Source of the DNA: Chersky-840 sp963811775
GTDB taxonomy: Bacteria; Actinomycetota; Acidimicrobiia; Acidimicrobiales; UBA8190
NCBI GenBank assembly: GCA_963811775.1
Contig: CAWESO010000009.1
Location: 1-64,000 of the forward strand
Length of the DNA: 64,000 nucleotides
Reading direction: 5' to 3'
Shown here: piece after piece, positions 25,301 to 33,288 of the stretch
How positions within the stretch are numbered: position 1 is the first letter of the stretch
Layout: every line of letters starts with the position of its first letter
Made by a program: the position numbers and the translations under genes
The notes under the pieces: model-generated
What the model was told of the DNA's origin: nothing
What the model saw: only the letters and a program-made list of their open reading frames with translations
Databases searched by the model: none

Positions 25301-25490
25301 AGAGCGAACGCCGTTACCCTGACCGTGCACCCGAAGGTCCCAACTGGACCCGAAGGAAGCACAGGCGACAGGGCCCCTGGCTTGTCTCGGGGCTCTGTCG
25401 TGTCACCTCTCGGAAGCCCTGCGTGGAGCCCAAAGGAAGCACAGGAAGGCAACACCCAAGTCAACGGCAACAGCAAAGTCAAAGACGCGC
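25301..25490 (+). ncRNA. Putative structured RNA, copy 2 (about 190 nt)
   Basis: This is the counterpart of 13687-13892. It keeps GAACGCCGT near the start, then the hairpin GGTCC-CAACT-GGACC (25336-25350) and the join CCGAAGGAAGCACAGG. The central 11-bp hairpin (25367-25377 with 25389-25399) uses GACAGGGCCCC, whereas copy 1 uses GGCGCACCCCG. A stem CCTG/CAGG around CCCAAAGGAAG and the tail AACAGCAAAGTCAAAGACGC follow. Helices are kept while sequences differ, which argues for selection on structure. It ends about 110 bp before the region upstream of the IS110 transposase. Confidence 0.7.
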
Positions 25491-25599
25491 TTCCCCGCCT
25501 TCTTCCATGGCTCCCTGGAGAGTTACCAATCAGAATAAAAGAGCCCTCTCTCTGATGGAGATCCACCGCTGAGCGGTTGAACCTCATTACCGTGCGAGG

Positions 25600-25785
25600 G
25601 CACCGAGATCTTGGCCTGACTTTCTGATAGCGGGATCACGTTGTCCTGTCGGCCGACATCTCGGACCATGAACGGCGCGCCCCGTTCCAGAGGGGTGATG
25701 GACCGCCCTGTTCGTGCAGGGCGGAGATCACCGTCACCTCCTTCACGGGACGGCCGCGCCACCCCTTGACTAAAGGAGAACAGGG
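25600..25785 (+). ncRNA. Candidate IS110 bridge-RNA region
   Basis: IS110-family elements are known to encode a bridge RNA in the noncoding end next to the recombinase gene. For the IS110 group this is the 5' side. Here about 180 bp without a gene precede the recombinase, containing hairpin-prone sequence such as CCGCCCTGTTCGTGCAGGGCGG near 25700-25725. Boundaries, loops and element ends are not resolved by eye. Confidence 0.4.
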
Positions 25786-26832
25786 ATGGCAGTGACCATC
25801 GTAGAAGCTGGCCGCACCATTGTCGGTGGTGTCGACACCCACCTCGATGTCCATGTGGCCGCGGCCTTGGACGCCATCGGCGGCGTGCTCGGAGTGGAGT
25901 CGTTCGTGACCACGCCCAAGGGCTACACGGCCATGCTCGAGTGGATGAGCGCTTTCGGGACGATCTCCAAGGTGGGCGTGGAGGGCACCGGCGCCTATGG
26001 AGCCGGGCTCGGACGGTTCCTCGCTCGCGCCGGCATCGAGGTGGTCGAGGTCGACCGGCCCAACCGCCAGGTGCGCCGGGCCAAAGGCAAATCCGATCCC
26101 GCCGATGCTGTCGAGGCGGCCCGGGCTGTGCTGAGCGGCCGCTGCACCGGGGCCCCGAAGTCCAGGGACGGCAACGTCGAGGCCATCCGGGCGCTGGTCG
26201 TCGCCAAGCGTTCGGCTCGAGAGGGTCGCCTCCGCGCCGTCCACCAGATGCGCCAGCTGAGTTACACGGCCCCCGACCAGCTTCGATGCCGCCTCAAAGG
26301 CCTGGCGACGAGCGACTTCGTCGCCGAGGCCGCCGCCTTGCGGGTCCGGGTCGGGGGCGACCCGGTGGTCTCGGCCACGAAGATGGCCCTCGCCAGCTTG
26401 GGGCGCCGGGTCCACGCCCTCGAAGAGGAGGCCGCGCACCTCGACGAGCGACTCGCCGAGCTCGTGGAGGCGACGGCGCCGAACCTGCTCGAGCTCTTCG
26501 GCGTGGGGATCGACACCGCCGCCGTCTTGCTCGTCGCCGCCGGCGACAACCCCGAGCGCCTGCGCTCCGAAGCCGCCTGGGCGCATCTCTGCGGCGTGGC
26601 GCCCATTGAGGCATCCTCAGGGAAGGTCACCCGACACCGTCTCAACCGAGGTGGCGACCGCAGCGCCAACGCCGCCCTGTGGCGCATCGTCATGACGCGC
26701 ATCGCGAAGGACCCTCGCACCCGCGCCTATCTCGAGCGCCGGACGAAAGAGGGCCGCTCCAAGCGGGAGGTGATCCGAGTCCTCAAGCGCTATGTCGCCC
26801 GCGAGGTCTTCAAGCACCTTCCTCGCGCCTAG
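25786..26832 (+). CDS. IS110-family transposase/recombinase
   Basis: The 348-residue protein has the N-terminal RuvC-like DEDD domain (IVGGVDTHLDVHVAA with the first Asp; KVGVEGTGAYGAGLGRFL with Glu; RAKGKSDPADAVEAARAV with the last Asp pair). A coiled-coil linker and the C-terminal Tnp domain follow: ELFGVGIDTAAVLLVAAGDN, AWAHLCGVAPIEASSGKVTR and the serine region GGDRSANAALWRIVM. It lacks classical inverted repeats, as usual for IS110. AGGAG precedes ATG 25786. Intact. Confidence 0.93.
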   Translation: MAVTIVEAGRTIVGGVDTHLDVHVAAALDAIGGVLGVESFVTTPKGYTAMLEWMSAFGTISKVGVEGTGAYGAGLGRFLARAGIEVVEVDRPNRQVRRAKGKSDPADAVEAARAVLSGRCTGAPKSRDGNVEAIRALVVAKRSAREGRLRAVHQMRQLSYTAPDQLRCRLKGLATSDFVAEAAALRVRVGGDPVVSATKMALASLGRRVHALEEEAAHLDERLAELVEATAPNLLELFGVGIDTAAVLLVAAGDNPERLRSEAAWAHLCGVAPIEASSGKVTRHRLNRGGDRSANAALWRIVMTRIAKDPRTRAYLERRTKEGRSKREVIRVLKRYVAREVFKHLPRA

Positions 26833-27180
26833 ATCTCCGAGCGGCGGGTCTGGCTCCAACGTTACCTGCCGTCTTCGGACTGGCCTTCGTCCGATTTGCC
26901 GGCCCGTCACTCGGAACCCTGCTCGGAGAGCATCGACGCATGGCTTGGTAAGAGCTTGCCCTCGTCCGACGAGTGGCTCCTGATTGGTCCGCCCGCTGTC
27001 CATGCCACCGAGCCCAAGAACCTCTTGACAACCATAGGAGCTTCGGGTGGGTTGGCCCGTTGTGAAGACCACGGCGACGGCCAGCAGGAATCGGCATGTG
27101 GCGGAGTCTGCGCCCCCAAACGGGGCAACCGGGACCGGGTGATCTGCGCTCCCTCAGGCCGTGGCGTGCGAACGTCGAAC
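26833..27180. other. Right flank of IS110 recombinase gene, no gene seen
   Basis: The stretch includes the unplaced right end of the IS110 element. Frames on both strands overlap without motif support. I could not identify the core sequence marking the element boundary. Confidence 0.35.
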
Positions 27181-27217
27181 AGGCCCCCGGCCATAGCCGC
27201 CGAGGGCCTCCCCCTTT
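27181..27217 (+). terminator. Rho-independent-like terminator
   Basis: AGGCCC (27181-27186) pairs with GGGCCT (27204-27209) and is followed by CCCCCTTTT. It separates the IS110 flank from the small gene at 27237. Confidence 0.5.
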
Positions 27218-27236
27218 TGGCCCTAGGGTTTGAGGC

Positions 27237-27419
27237 ATGACCCCCTACACGTACCAGCAGTTCGTGACTGAGTCCTTCGCCAAGTTGGACGGTCAGGTTC
27301 ACGAGATGATCGGCAAGGGCGAGAGTACCGAAGCCCTATTGGCAGCGGCCCTGGGGAACCTCCAGGGCATTTTCGAGCACCTCGCCAAGCGCATTGACGA
27401 GTTGGCAATCCCGACCTAG
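27237..27419 (+). CDS. Hypothetical 60-residue helical protein
   Basis: The protein MTPYTYQQFVTESFAKLDGQ... is amphipathic and all-helical, with no Cys or membrane segment. It ends IFEHLAKRIDELAIPT. The length and heptad-like Leu/Ala spacing suggest a small oligomeric or phage-like accessory protein. A hairpin at 27421-27448 (GAGAGGGCG/CGCCTCTC) just after the stop probably terminates it. Family unknown. Confidence 0.6.
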   Translation: MTPYTYQQFVTESFAKLDGQVHEMIGKGESTEALLAAALGNLQGIFEHLAKRIDELAIPT

Positions 27420-27445
27420 TGAGAGGGCGTCCTGACAGGTCGCCT

Positions 27446-27487
27446 CTCTTCACGTTTCAGGATCAGGGGTCGATCCACTCCTGCCCT
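27446..27487. repeat. Direct repeat, left copy, beside the small gene at 27554
   Basis: The 42-bp sequence starting CTCTTCACGTTTCAGGATCA recurs at 27814-27854 with one G fewer. Each copy follows a hairpin with GAGAGG/CCTCTC or GAGAGG/CTTCTC arms, so the repeat comprises terminator plus spacer. Confidence 0.75.
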
Positions 27488-27553
27488 CGGAGTCCTGCGC
27501 CCTCGCCGCCTTTTGTTCTTCACATTCGACATTCAACAAGAGGACAACTAGTC

Positions 27554-27757
27554 ATGACCGATGAGTACAAGGTGATTCACGTCTCCAATCGAGAGACGCT
27601 GGAACAGGAACTGAACGAGGCTGCCCAAGCGAAGTGGAAGTGGGTCGATTCCCTTACGACCCAGAACGTCGGCAACGTGCTGGTCGTGATGAAGCGCACG
27701 AAGGACGAAGAGCCAGCCACCATTGACGCTGACGCCTTTGGGAGAGCGATCAGCTAG
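27554..27757 (+). CDS. DUF4177-like small protein
   Basis: The 67-residue product MTDEYKVIHVSNRETLEQEL... has the strand-helix-strand pattern of DUF4177 proteins (YKVIHV, ELNEAAQAKWKWVDSL, NVLVVMKR). ATG 27554 is chosen rather than an upstream frame start at 27419, which would run through the repeat and terminator. It is bracketed by the direct repeat 27446-27487 / 27814-27854, so it may be a small mobile or duplicated unit. Function unknown. Confidence 0.65.
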   Translation: MTDEYKVIHVSNRETLEQELNEAAQAKWKWVDSLTTQNVGNVLVVMKRTKDEEPATIDADAFGRAIS

Positions 27758-27813
27758 GAACGGCCCACCACCGGTCAAGTGGAGAGAGGGGCGTCACCTT
27801 CTTGGCGTCGCTT

Positions 27814-27854
27814 CTCTTCACGTTTCAGGATCAGGGTCGATCCACTCCTGCCCT
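27814..27854. repeat. Direct repeat, right copy
   Basis: Matches 27446-27487 except for one missing G. It lies 57 bp after the DUF4177-like gene. Confidence 0.75.
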
Positions 27855-28065
27855 GCTCCCCCGCTTCGGTCCTCACGCCCTCTGCCGGTAATGGCTCAGA
27901 GGGGACCTTTGACCCTGTCGCCTCCAGCCTCCGAGGCGGATCATTGTCATAGGCGGTGAGGTGAGCAGGTGGTCACCGACACCTGTCGGAGTGCTGCGCC
28001 CCTTACCGCCTTACTGGTTGAGGGGCGAATGAACGAGACTGAGCGCAGGACGGGCGAACAGGGCG

Positions 28066-28434
28066 GTGCCTACATCGGCGGTCGTTGGGTCAGTGCCGAC
28101 GAACTACGGGCACGGGGCCGTCGAGTCTTTCGCCAATGCGGCTGAAGGTCGGGACGACGTAGGGACGTGTCCGAACTGCGGGGAGCGGCGTCCCGGCGCT
28201 ACCGACGGTCCCGGCGGCCTCCAGTTCGCCGAGGGATCGGAGTGTCCCCAATGTGGCCATGTCGCGTTGGCGGACATACGACAGAACGTGGACATGGCCG
28301 AACGTCTCGATGCGGAGCTGGACTCTTCTCTCAATCAGGGGGTTGAGCAGATGTCACGGCACATACTGGACGCTGAAGAGGGCAACGGAGAAGCGGTTGA
28401 ACCCCTCGACGCCGAAGAACCTGACTCTCGCTGA
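28066..28434 (+). CDS. Zinc-ribbon small acidic protein
   Basis: Two CxxC pairs (GTCPNCGERRPG and SECPQCGHVALA) form a zinc ribbon, followed by an acidic helical tail (DMAERLDAELDSSLNQ). The start is uncertain. A separate in-frame-looking 38-residue peptide beginning at ATG 28029 (MNETERRTGEQGGAYIGGRW) overlaps in another frame. It looks coding too, so a frameshift may have separated one original gene into these two pieces. Function unknown. Confidence 0.55.
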   Translation: MPTSAVVGSVPTNYGHGAVESFANAAEGRDDVGTCPNCGERRPGATDGPGGLQFAEGSECPQCGHVALADIRQNVDMAERLDAELDSSLNQGVEQMSRHILDAEEGNGEAVEPLDAEEPDSR

Positions 28435-29224
28435 ACTTTCCCAATAGATAGACCTCTGGATAGACCCACCGTCGTTTGGGCTGCTCCTCTGAGTTTCGCG
28501 CGCGCGACCACGCGATCTTTGCGTCAAGGAAGGAACATTTAGTGGTCCTATGGCATCGTTCATGACCTCGGCGGTGCAAGCTCGGACCACGTGTCAACCT
28601 CACCAGAGGCCCACGCCGTTGCCGGGGCGATGGCCTGGCTCAGTTCGTCTCCCACCATTTCAGCCTTCACCGACGACAAAAGGGCGTCAACATGCGATGC
28701 GGCCATTGCGTTTGCCGAGACATAAGCGTACCGTGACATGCGAGACGCCTCGCCTCGGCCAGGCGCGACAGTGCCACCGCTCCACAAGAGACGGTGACTG
28801 GAAACAGCGCCCAGGCTGCTGGGCGCTGTTTGCGTTGGCGGGTACATGTCCAGGGCGCGGGCAGTTGTGATTGCCAGTTGGCGGGCCTATCTTGGTGCCT
28901 CGCGACCAAAGCCAGGTATCAGGTGACACAACGCGAGTGGCAGCGCCTTCATTTGCGCGGGGGATATTGGTGGGAAGGAACCTCCTTTCCCAATGATCGA
29001 CGACGCGAGAATGCCAGAGCCGATTCGTTTAGGTCCGAGACAGAGGCCAACCTGACGAAGCTCTTGGCGGACGACTGGACGATGGTCTCGGTTATTGCCG
29101 CTCGTCCGGTTCTTCTCTTCCAGACCCGCGTGGCCGCACTTTGGCAAGAAGCCTTTACGGTCTTCTTGGAACGAGACGCAGGCAACGACGTCTGAAACTG
29201 ACATCTTGAACAGCCGAGACTGAT
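28435..29224. other. 790-bp stretch without a convincing gene
   Basis: A 133-codon frame at 28794-29195 (+) ends in a plausible helical sequence (TEANLTKLLADDWTMVSVIA), but its first half is low-complexity. A frame on the other strand is equally long. I see no motif and leave it unassigned. Confidence 0.35.
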
Positions 29225-29593
29225 TCAGGCCCGGACCGATCTTGACAGTGGCCCGTCGACAACCGCCCGCGTCGGCATGCGTTCCAAAACAATGAAAAGA
29301 TCGTGACGATAGAGTGACGCCATTCCATACGGTATCCAAATCATCGGATGGGGCCGTGGGCGGCACACAAACTCGACCGTCTTCGCATCAACGATGGTGA
29401 ACGATTGTGTTGGACTTGCCCACCACCGATGCCCAACGCGCAAGGTGTGGACGCCACACTCGATCAGCGCTTCGGCGGCCTGGGCATTCGCCACAGAACT
29501 CTTGACCTTGCCGTCGAGGACGATGTCCCATTTCCGGTAGCGGTCGAGTACCGCGCTCATCCGGGTCACACGGAGCCTGCCTGCCATCGTCAC
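29225..29593 (-). CDS. Hypothetical soluble protein
   Basis: The best start is the Met of MSAVLDRYRKWDIVLDGKVK, giving about 111 residues. Strands and helices alternate (SVANAQAAEALIECGVHTLR, SFTIVDAKTVEFVCRPRPHP, MIWIPYGMASLYRHDLFIVL). There is no signal peptide or membrane helix. It is not recognised. A weak similarity (IPYG..S motif) exists to decayed sequence near 37300. Confidence 0.5.
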   Translation of the reverse strand: MTMAGRLRVTRMSAVLDRYRKWDIVLDGKVKSSVANAQAAEALIECGVHTLRVGHRWWASPTQSFTIVDAKTVEFVCRPRPHPMIWIPYGMASLYRHDLFIVLERMPTRAVVDGPLSRSVRA

Positions 29594-30136
29594 CCATTCT
29601 CGCTACGGGGGGTTGTCCCGGCGACCTGCCGGGGGGCCAGCAGGTCACACGGTGACAACACCCTCACACGGCAAGCCCCTCAGGTGGGTGTTGCGGCTTA
29701 CAGCGACACCCACTCCCTCGCCCGCTCCAAAGCCGCATGACGGCGTTGGTAGAACTCCTCCCTTGCCCTTTCCGCGAAGGGTGGTCGAACTACGGCACTC
29801 GGACTCCCGCCATTGGCCGTGGTGCTCACGTCCAATGGCGTTCACTCTGGGGGTTTTCGCCTGGGGAAAACAAGAGGACGACCTGGGGATTATGAGCAAG
29901 CTCACGACGAGGGAGTACGCCGGGACCGCTCGCGACAAAGACCAGCGGGAGTGAGAATCCGACCCTACGCTGGGCGCCTGAAGACGAGGAATTCGGCGTC
30001 GGTGCGCGCGCTGACGCGGACGAGTTCCCACCCGAGGTCTCGACGAGAGCGGACGACCGCATCGACGGTGGCCTCGCTCCCCTCCAGGACCAATGGGACT
30101 GTCAGGTCCCGACTAGGACCTCAGCCGGAAGGGGCC
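29594..30136. other. 540-bp stretch, coding status unresolved
   Basis: Short frames with partly coding-like composition exist: ATG 29835 giving MAFTLGVFAWGKQEDDLGIM, and an acidic frame after 29952. No frame is long or motif-bearing. The stretch may hold a decayed gene upstream of the receiver protein. Confidence 0.3.
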
Positions 30137-30691
30137 ATGCATGTTTCATCTAGGAGTTTCCTATTCGTTGCATTGAGTTCAACTGTCCCGCCTACCTTCG
30201 GCGACGTGGTCGATGAACAAGAGTCAGCCCGGTTACGGGTGGTCAGCAGGACAGACTCGCGCGTCCACTCGTCACGGAATCCGGTTCGAAGGATTCCGAC
30301 ATCGACAAATACGCGACGAACCGTCCTCTACATCGGCGGCGATCCTGCATGTCGCATCGTGATTGCGCGCATCGTGCGACGATTGGACAACGTCCACCTG
30401 GTCGTGACCGACACCGGTCGAGAAGGTCGGCTCTTGGCTTTCTCGCTCACGCCCAGCCTGATCCTGCTCGATGCTCATCTATCTGACTGCGATGCCCGCG
30501 ATCTTTTAGTCTACCTCGCACGCGTTGCTGTTCCTGCCACGATGCCAGTAGCCATTTTGTCAGGAACCGAGAGCGCCCGAATGCGATTCATTCGGGGCGG
30601 AGCGGCAGCGTGGCTGACAAAGCCCTTGAACATCACCGAGGTCGAGCAGACGATGATGGTGCTGCTCGATAGGTTCTCGGCGTCGTCGTAG
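30137..30691 (+). CDS. Stand-alone response-regulator receiver protein
   Basis: Residues about 62-180 form a CheY-like receiver: RTVLYIGGDPACRIVIARIV, LSLTPSLILLDAHLSDCDARD with the phosphoacceptor Asp, VPVAILSGTESARMRF with the switch Ser, and AAWLTKPLNITEVEQ with the conserved Lys. One residue of the usual acidic pair is Gly (GGDP). A Ser/Arg-rich N-terminal extension precedes it. No output domain is present. ATG 30137 follows GGAAGGGG. No sensor kinase is nearby, so this is an orphan. Confidence 0.75.
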   Translation: MHVSSRSFLFVALSSTVPPTFGDVVDEQESARLRVVSRTDSRVHSSRNPVRRIPTSTNTRRTVLYIGGDPACRIVIARIVRRLDNVHLVVTDTGREGRLLAFSLTPSLILLDAHLSDCDARDLLVYLARVAVPATMPVAILSGTESARMRFIRGGAAAWLTKPLNITEVEQTMMVLLDRFSASS

Positions 30692-30711
30692 GCGGTGGCG
30701 TCGCGCGATCA

Positions 30712-31050
30712 TTAGGCCGCGCGAGCCACCCAGAAGCCGGGTGTCGTCTCCCTCCATACCACCGGGGATGCCATTTTCTCGATGGTGCCCATGGCGTCAT
30801 CAATCGACCGACAGCTAAGCGAGAAGTCGCCGCCAACCACGGTGCAGGTCTTGTCGACACACTCGATGATTATGCCAACGACCCCGTAGCGCACCGCACC
30901 TGGTTTCGCAGCGATGCGGGTGTCTCGCCGTCCCGTGGCTTCAATGGTGGCGACCGGATGAGGTCCCATCCAGACATCGTCGGCAGGGAAATCACCGACC
31001 TTGAACCTCATCACGCGCTGTGGCTGTAACCAACACGTACCGTTCACCAT
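30712..31050 (-). CDS. Hypothetical soluble protein
   Basis: This 112-residue protein has a regular pattern of short strands (VMRFKVGDFPADDVWMGPHP, YGVVGIIIECVDKTCTVVGG) and a helix near DDAMGTIEKMASPVVW. It contains several Cys but no metal motif. It probably lies in one transcription unit with the gene at 31130, 80 bp upstream. The family is unknown. Confidence 0.5.
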   Translation of the reverse strand: MVNGTCWLQPQRVMRFKVGDFPADDVWMGPHPVATIEATGRRDTRIAAKPGAVRYGVVGIIIECVDKTCTVVGGDFSLSCRSIDDAMGTIEKMASPVVWRETTPGFWVARAA

Positions 31051-31129
31051 GAACGGGCCGCGGTCGTGATTACGAACTCGCTGCTGCTCGACCTGCCAAC
31101 AGCTCGGCCAGAGAGGGTGTGATTCGCTT

Positions 31130-31402
31130 CTACTCGGCCCGAGGGCGAGACCGGAGCAATGCCACAGAACACCCCGCCCAGATGACGGTCAGACCGAGCC
31201 ACACGACGAGCCGGACCCACGGGTGCAAACCCGCAAAGGGCGTGCCTGTGAACGATGAGTGTGCAACCTGACTGAGCGGCGCGTACGCCACCCAACCAGA
31301 ACCAGGGGTATCGAGAGTTGTGATGTACACGCCCAGGACATACAAGGCTGCTCCCAGGGCGACGACCAAGACAATCCGCTGACCACGGTTGAGCCTGCCC
31401 AT
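31130..31402 (-). CDS. Small two-helix membrane protein
   Basis: The 90-residue product has a short basic N-terminus (MGRLNRGQR), a first membrane helix IVLVVALGAALYVLGVYITT, an extracytoplasmic loop of about 30 residues and a second helix (LVVWLGLTVIWAGCSVALL) before a basic end RSRPRAE. Both ends are therefore cytoplasmic. The function is unknown. Confidence 0.6.
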   Translation of the reverse strand: MGRLNRGQRIVLVVALGAALYVLGVYITTLDTPGSGWVAYAPLSQVAHSSFTGTPFAGLHPWVRLVVWLGLTVIWAGCSVALLRSRPRAE

Positions 31403-31559
31403 GAAGCAAGCATGCCACCGTCCGCCAATGCCCGCCCATGGCGGCCGTGGCGTCAGAATGGGAACCCATATCCCGTGTTTGAGCGATTCACCGACCGTTC
31501 CCGACGGGTCCTGGTGTTGGCCCAGTCAGGTCAAATCTGAGGAATGTCGCTGAAGGCCA

Positions 31560-32240
31560 TCACGCGCCGCTCTCAATCGTCGCGTTATACGTCTGGCCGT
31601 CCATCAAAGCGGTTGCCACTGAGCAGTTTCGCACCCTTTTGCTGGTTCCCGAGGGACTGGGGTAATCCCACCTCACCTCCACGCCAGATGACACCTGGAC
31701 GGGAAGGCGCGTGCGGGTCCTTCTTATCTTGCCTTGGATGCTGGTCGTCGCGACGGTCAACCACGGGAGGTGCGGAATCGGCTTCACCCGCAACTGGTCA
31801 AACCAATCGTCGCCCGACGCTCCGTGGAGCCACTCCCATTGATGGGCGTGCTCGGCGCCCCAGTTGTGCCCCACAACAGCCGACCATCCGGTGAGGTCGC
31901 GACCGTCGAAGACTCCTTCCACAGTGCCATGCGGCACCAGGACCACTCCATTGGACCGGGGAAACCAGCGGTCGTAAAGAACTCCTGGGAGATAGGGCAC
32001 TTGCGGCGCACTTGCGTGCCATCTCAGGTCCCAGGTGTGGTTCTCAATGGACCCTCGGGAGCCAGATGCGGCGAGCTGAGCAGTCCCTGGCCCTCGGGTC
32101 TGCGTCAACTCTGGTCCCCACCAGGTGACCCACAGGGTGGGCTCGGGCGCTTTCCCAGGGTGTTTCAGCCACGTGTGGCGCAGCCATAGGGCGCGTTGGC
32201 CGTCAGCATCGGTGGCGGTGAGATAGAGCGATTCGTACAA
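31560..32240 (-). CDS. AttH/CrtC-like lipocalin-fold protein
   Basis: The 226-residue protein resembles hydroxyneurosporene-synthase-like (AttH/CrtC) beta-barrel proteins. It has an opening ESLYLTATDADGQRALWLRH, the middle RGSIENHTWDLRWHAS, and the typical GVFDGRDLTGWSAVVGHNWG with AEHAHQWEWLHG. Such proteins bind isoprenoid or lipid ligands. The normal family length is about 300 residues, so the C-terminus, which ends DGQTYNATIESGA, may be shortened. No signal peptide is seen. Confidence 0.6.
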   Translation of the reverse strand: MYESLYLTATDADGQRALWLRHTWLKHPGKAPEPTLWVTWWGPELTQTRGPGTAQLAASGSRGSIENHTWDLRWHASAPQVPYLPGVLYDRWFPRSNGVVLVPHGTVEGVFDGRDLTGWSAVVGHNWGAEHAHQWEWLHGASGDDWFDQLRVKPIPHLPWLTVATTSIQGKIRRTRTRLPVQVSSGVEVRWDYPSPSGTSKRVRNCSVATALMDGQTYNATIESGA

Positions 32241-32486
32241 GCCTTTGCCGAAGCGGGACCGACGGAATGCGGAGCGCGCCTAGGTCCCTCATGGAGGCAG
32301 GGTAACCGGGAGCCCGTAGGACATCCTGTCAGGGTTATATATCAGGGTGGCAACTCGGCTAACTCGGCCAACGCCTGCGGTACGTCGTCATGCATTAGGC
32401 CATTCTCGCCCAACAGCAAGGCCCACGGTCGGGCGGGATCACCTGGGCTTCTGCGCCGGTTCGAGCCGGTATGGCGCACGGGGTCG

Positions 32487-32936
32487 TTACGTCGAGCACG
32501 CGACCCTCACATCCGATCCCGCGACCCCCCGGAGCCTGTGAGAGAACGACGCAGTACCACTCCAAGCAAAGGTGTCATTCCCAAACGAGACGAGGTACGC
32601 CCTAATCGGTCCGACGGACCTGCCGTGGCCCGCTATCGCGACCGTGCACGTCGGCTCAGGAGTCGGTCCCGAGGCAGCGACCACGAAGGTTACTTGCTTG
32701 TCTAGTCCAGCTCGCAGACTAGCGATAGCGCTTGCACTGCATGGTCCTGGAGTACAGAAGAAAGCGGATGCTCCGGGGCTGGCTGGGCCGACCTGGATGT
32801 CGTGGACCTCAACGGATTCGGGCGGGGTACTCCCAGAAACAAACACGATGGACAAAGCCACGCCGACAGATACGACGAACACGATGGCCACCAGCGCCGT
32901 CCAACGTCTAGAGAGGAGATGTTGGACTCGGCCCAT
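32487..32936 (-). CDS. Membrane-anchored secreted protein
   Basis: The 149-residue protein begins with a basic stretch (MGRVQHLLSRRW) and one membrane helix TALVAIVFVVSVGVALSIVF, then a Pro/Ser linker and an extracytoplasmic domain with four Cys (AFFCTPGPCSASA, EPTCTVAIAG). These probably form two disulfides. It is likely anchored by the uncleaved N-terminal helix. Function unknown. Confidence 0.6.
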   Translation of the reverse strand: MGRVQHLLSRRWTALVAIVFVVSVGVALSIVFVSGSTPPESVEVHDIQVGPASPGASAFFCTPGPCSASAIASLRAGLDKQVTFVVAASGPTPEPTCTVAIAGHGRSVGPIRAYLVSFGNDTFAWSGTASFSHRLRGVAGSDVRVACST

Positions 32937-33074
32937 ATCACCAGCTTGACCGCCTCCCCGGTTCCGTTCAACCGGCGAGGGATACGAAGAGGCCGACGGT
33001 CGTCACTGCCCGGCTAAAGGTGGGACTTGCCGTGGCGGAGGGACAGAAATGTCCGGTATCGCCGGACCCTGGGA

Positions 33075-33176
33075 CTACTGCGGTCGTGACCCGAAGAGCC
33101 GTGTTCCGACTCCGATAACGAGTAGGCCGAATGCCACGGAAGCGAGAACGGTAATGATGCTGGCAGCGGAACTCAT
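33075..33176 (-). CDS. 33-residue single-pass membrane peptide
   Basis: ATG 33176 opens MSSAASIITVLASVAFGLLV, continuing IGVGTRLFGSRPQ and TAG. It is one hydrophobic helix with a basic C-terminus. A strong Shine-Dalgarno GGGAGG lies seven bases upstream, which is the main evidence that this very short frame is translated. It could be a small membrane regulator or a type I toxin-like peptide; I cannot say which. Confidence 0.5.
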   Translation of the reverse strand: MSSAASIITVLASVAFGLLVIGVGTRLFGSRPQ

Positions 33177-33288
33177 CGGTTTACCTCCCATCGAAGAGGT
33201 TGAACGTGGACCCTACCGAGCCATCGTAACCACAAGTGCCTGACTTCCAGCAAGGACGGGAAGAGCGAGAGGCCCTCTGACGGTCGTT

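Noticed and set aside
28794..29195. A 133-codon plus-strand frame
   Set aside because: Its first half is unconvincing and an antisense frame of similar length overlaps; there is no motif to decide.
29813..30136. Upstream extension of the receiver protein
   Set aside because: It is Arg/Ser-rich with no domain; ATG 30137 has a GGAAGGGG site.
33049..33243. Plus-strand 64-codon frame
   Set aside because: The minus-strand 33-residue membrane peptide with a strong ribosome-binding site explains this segment better.
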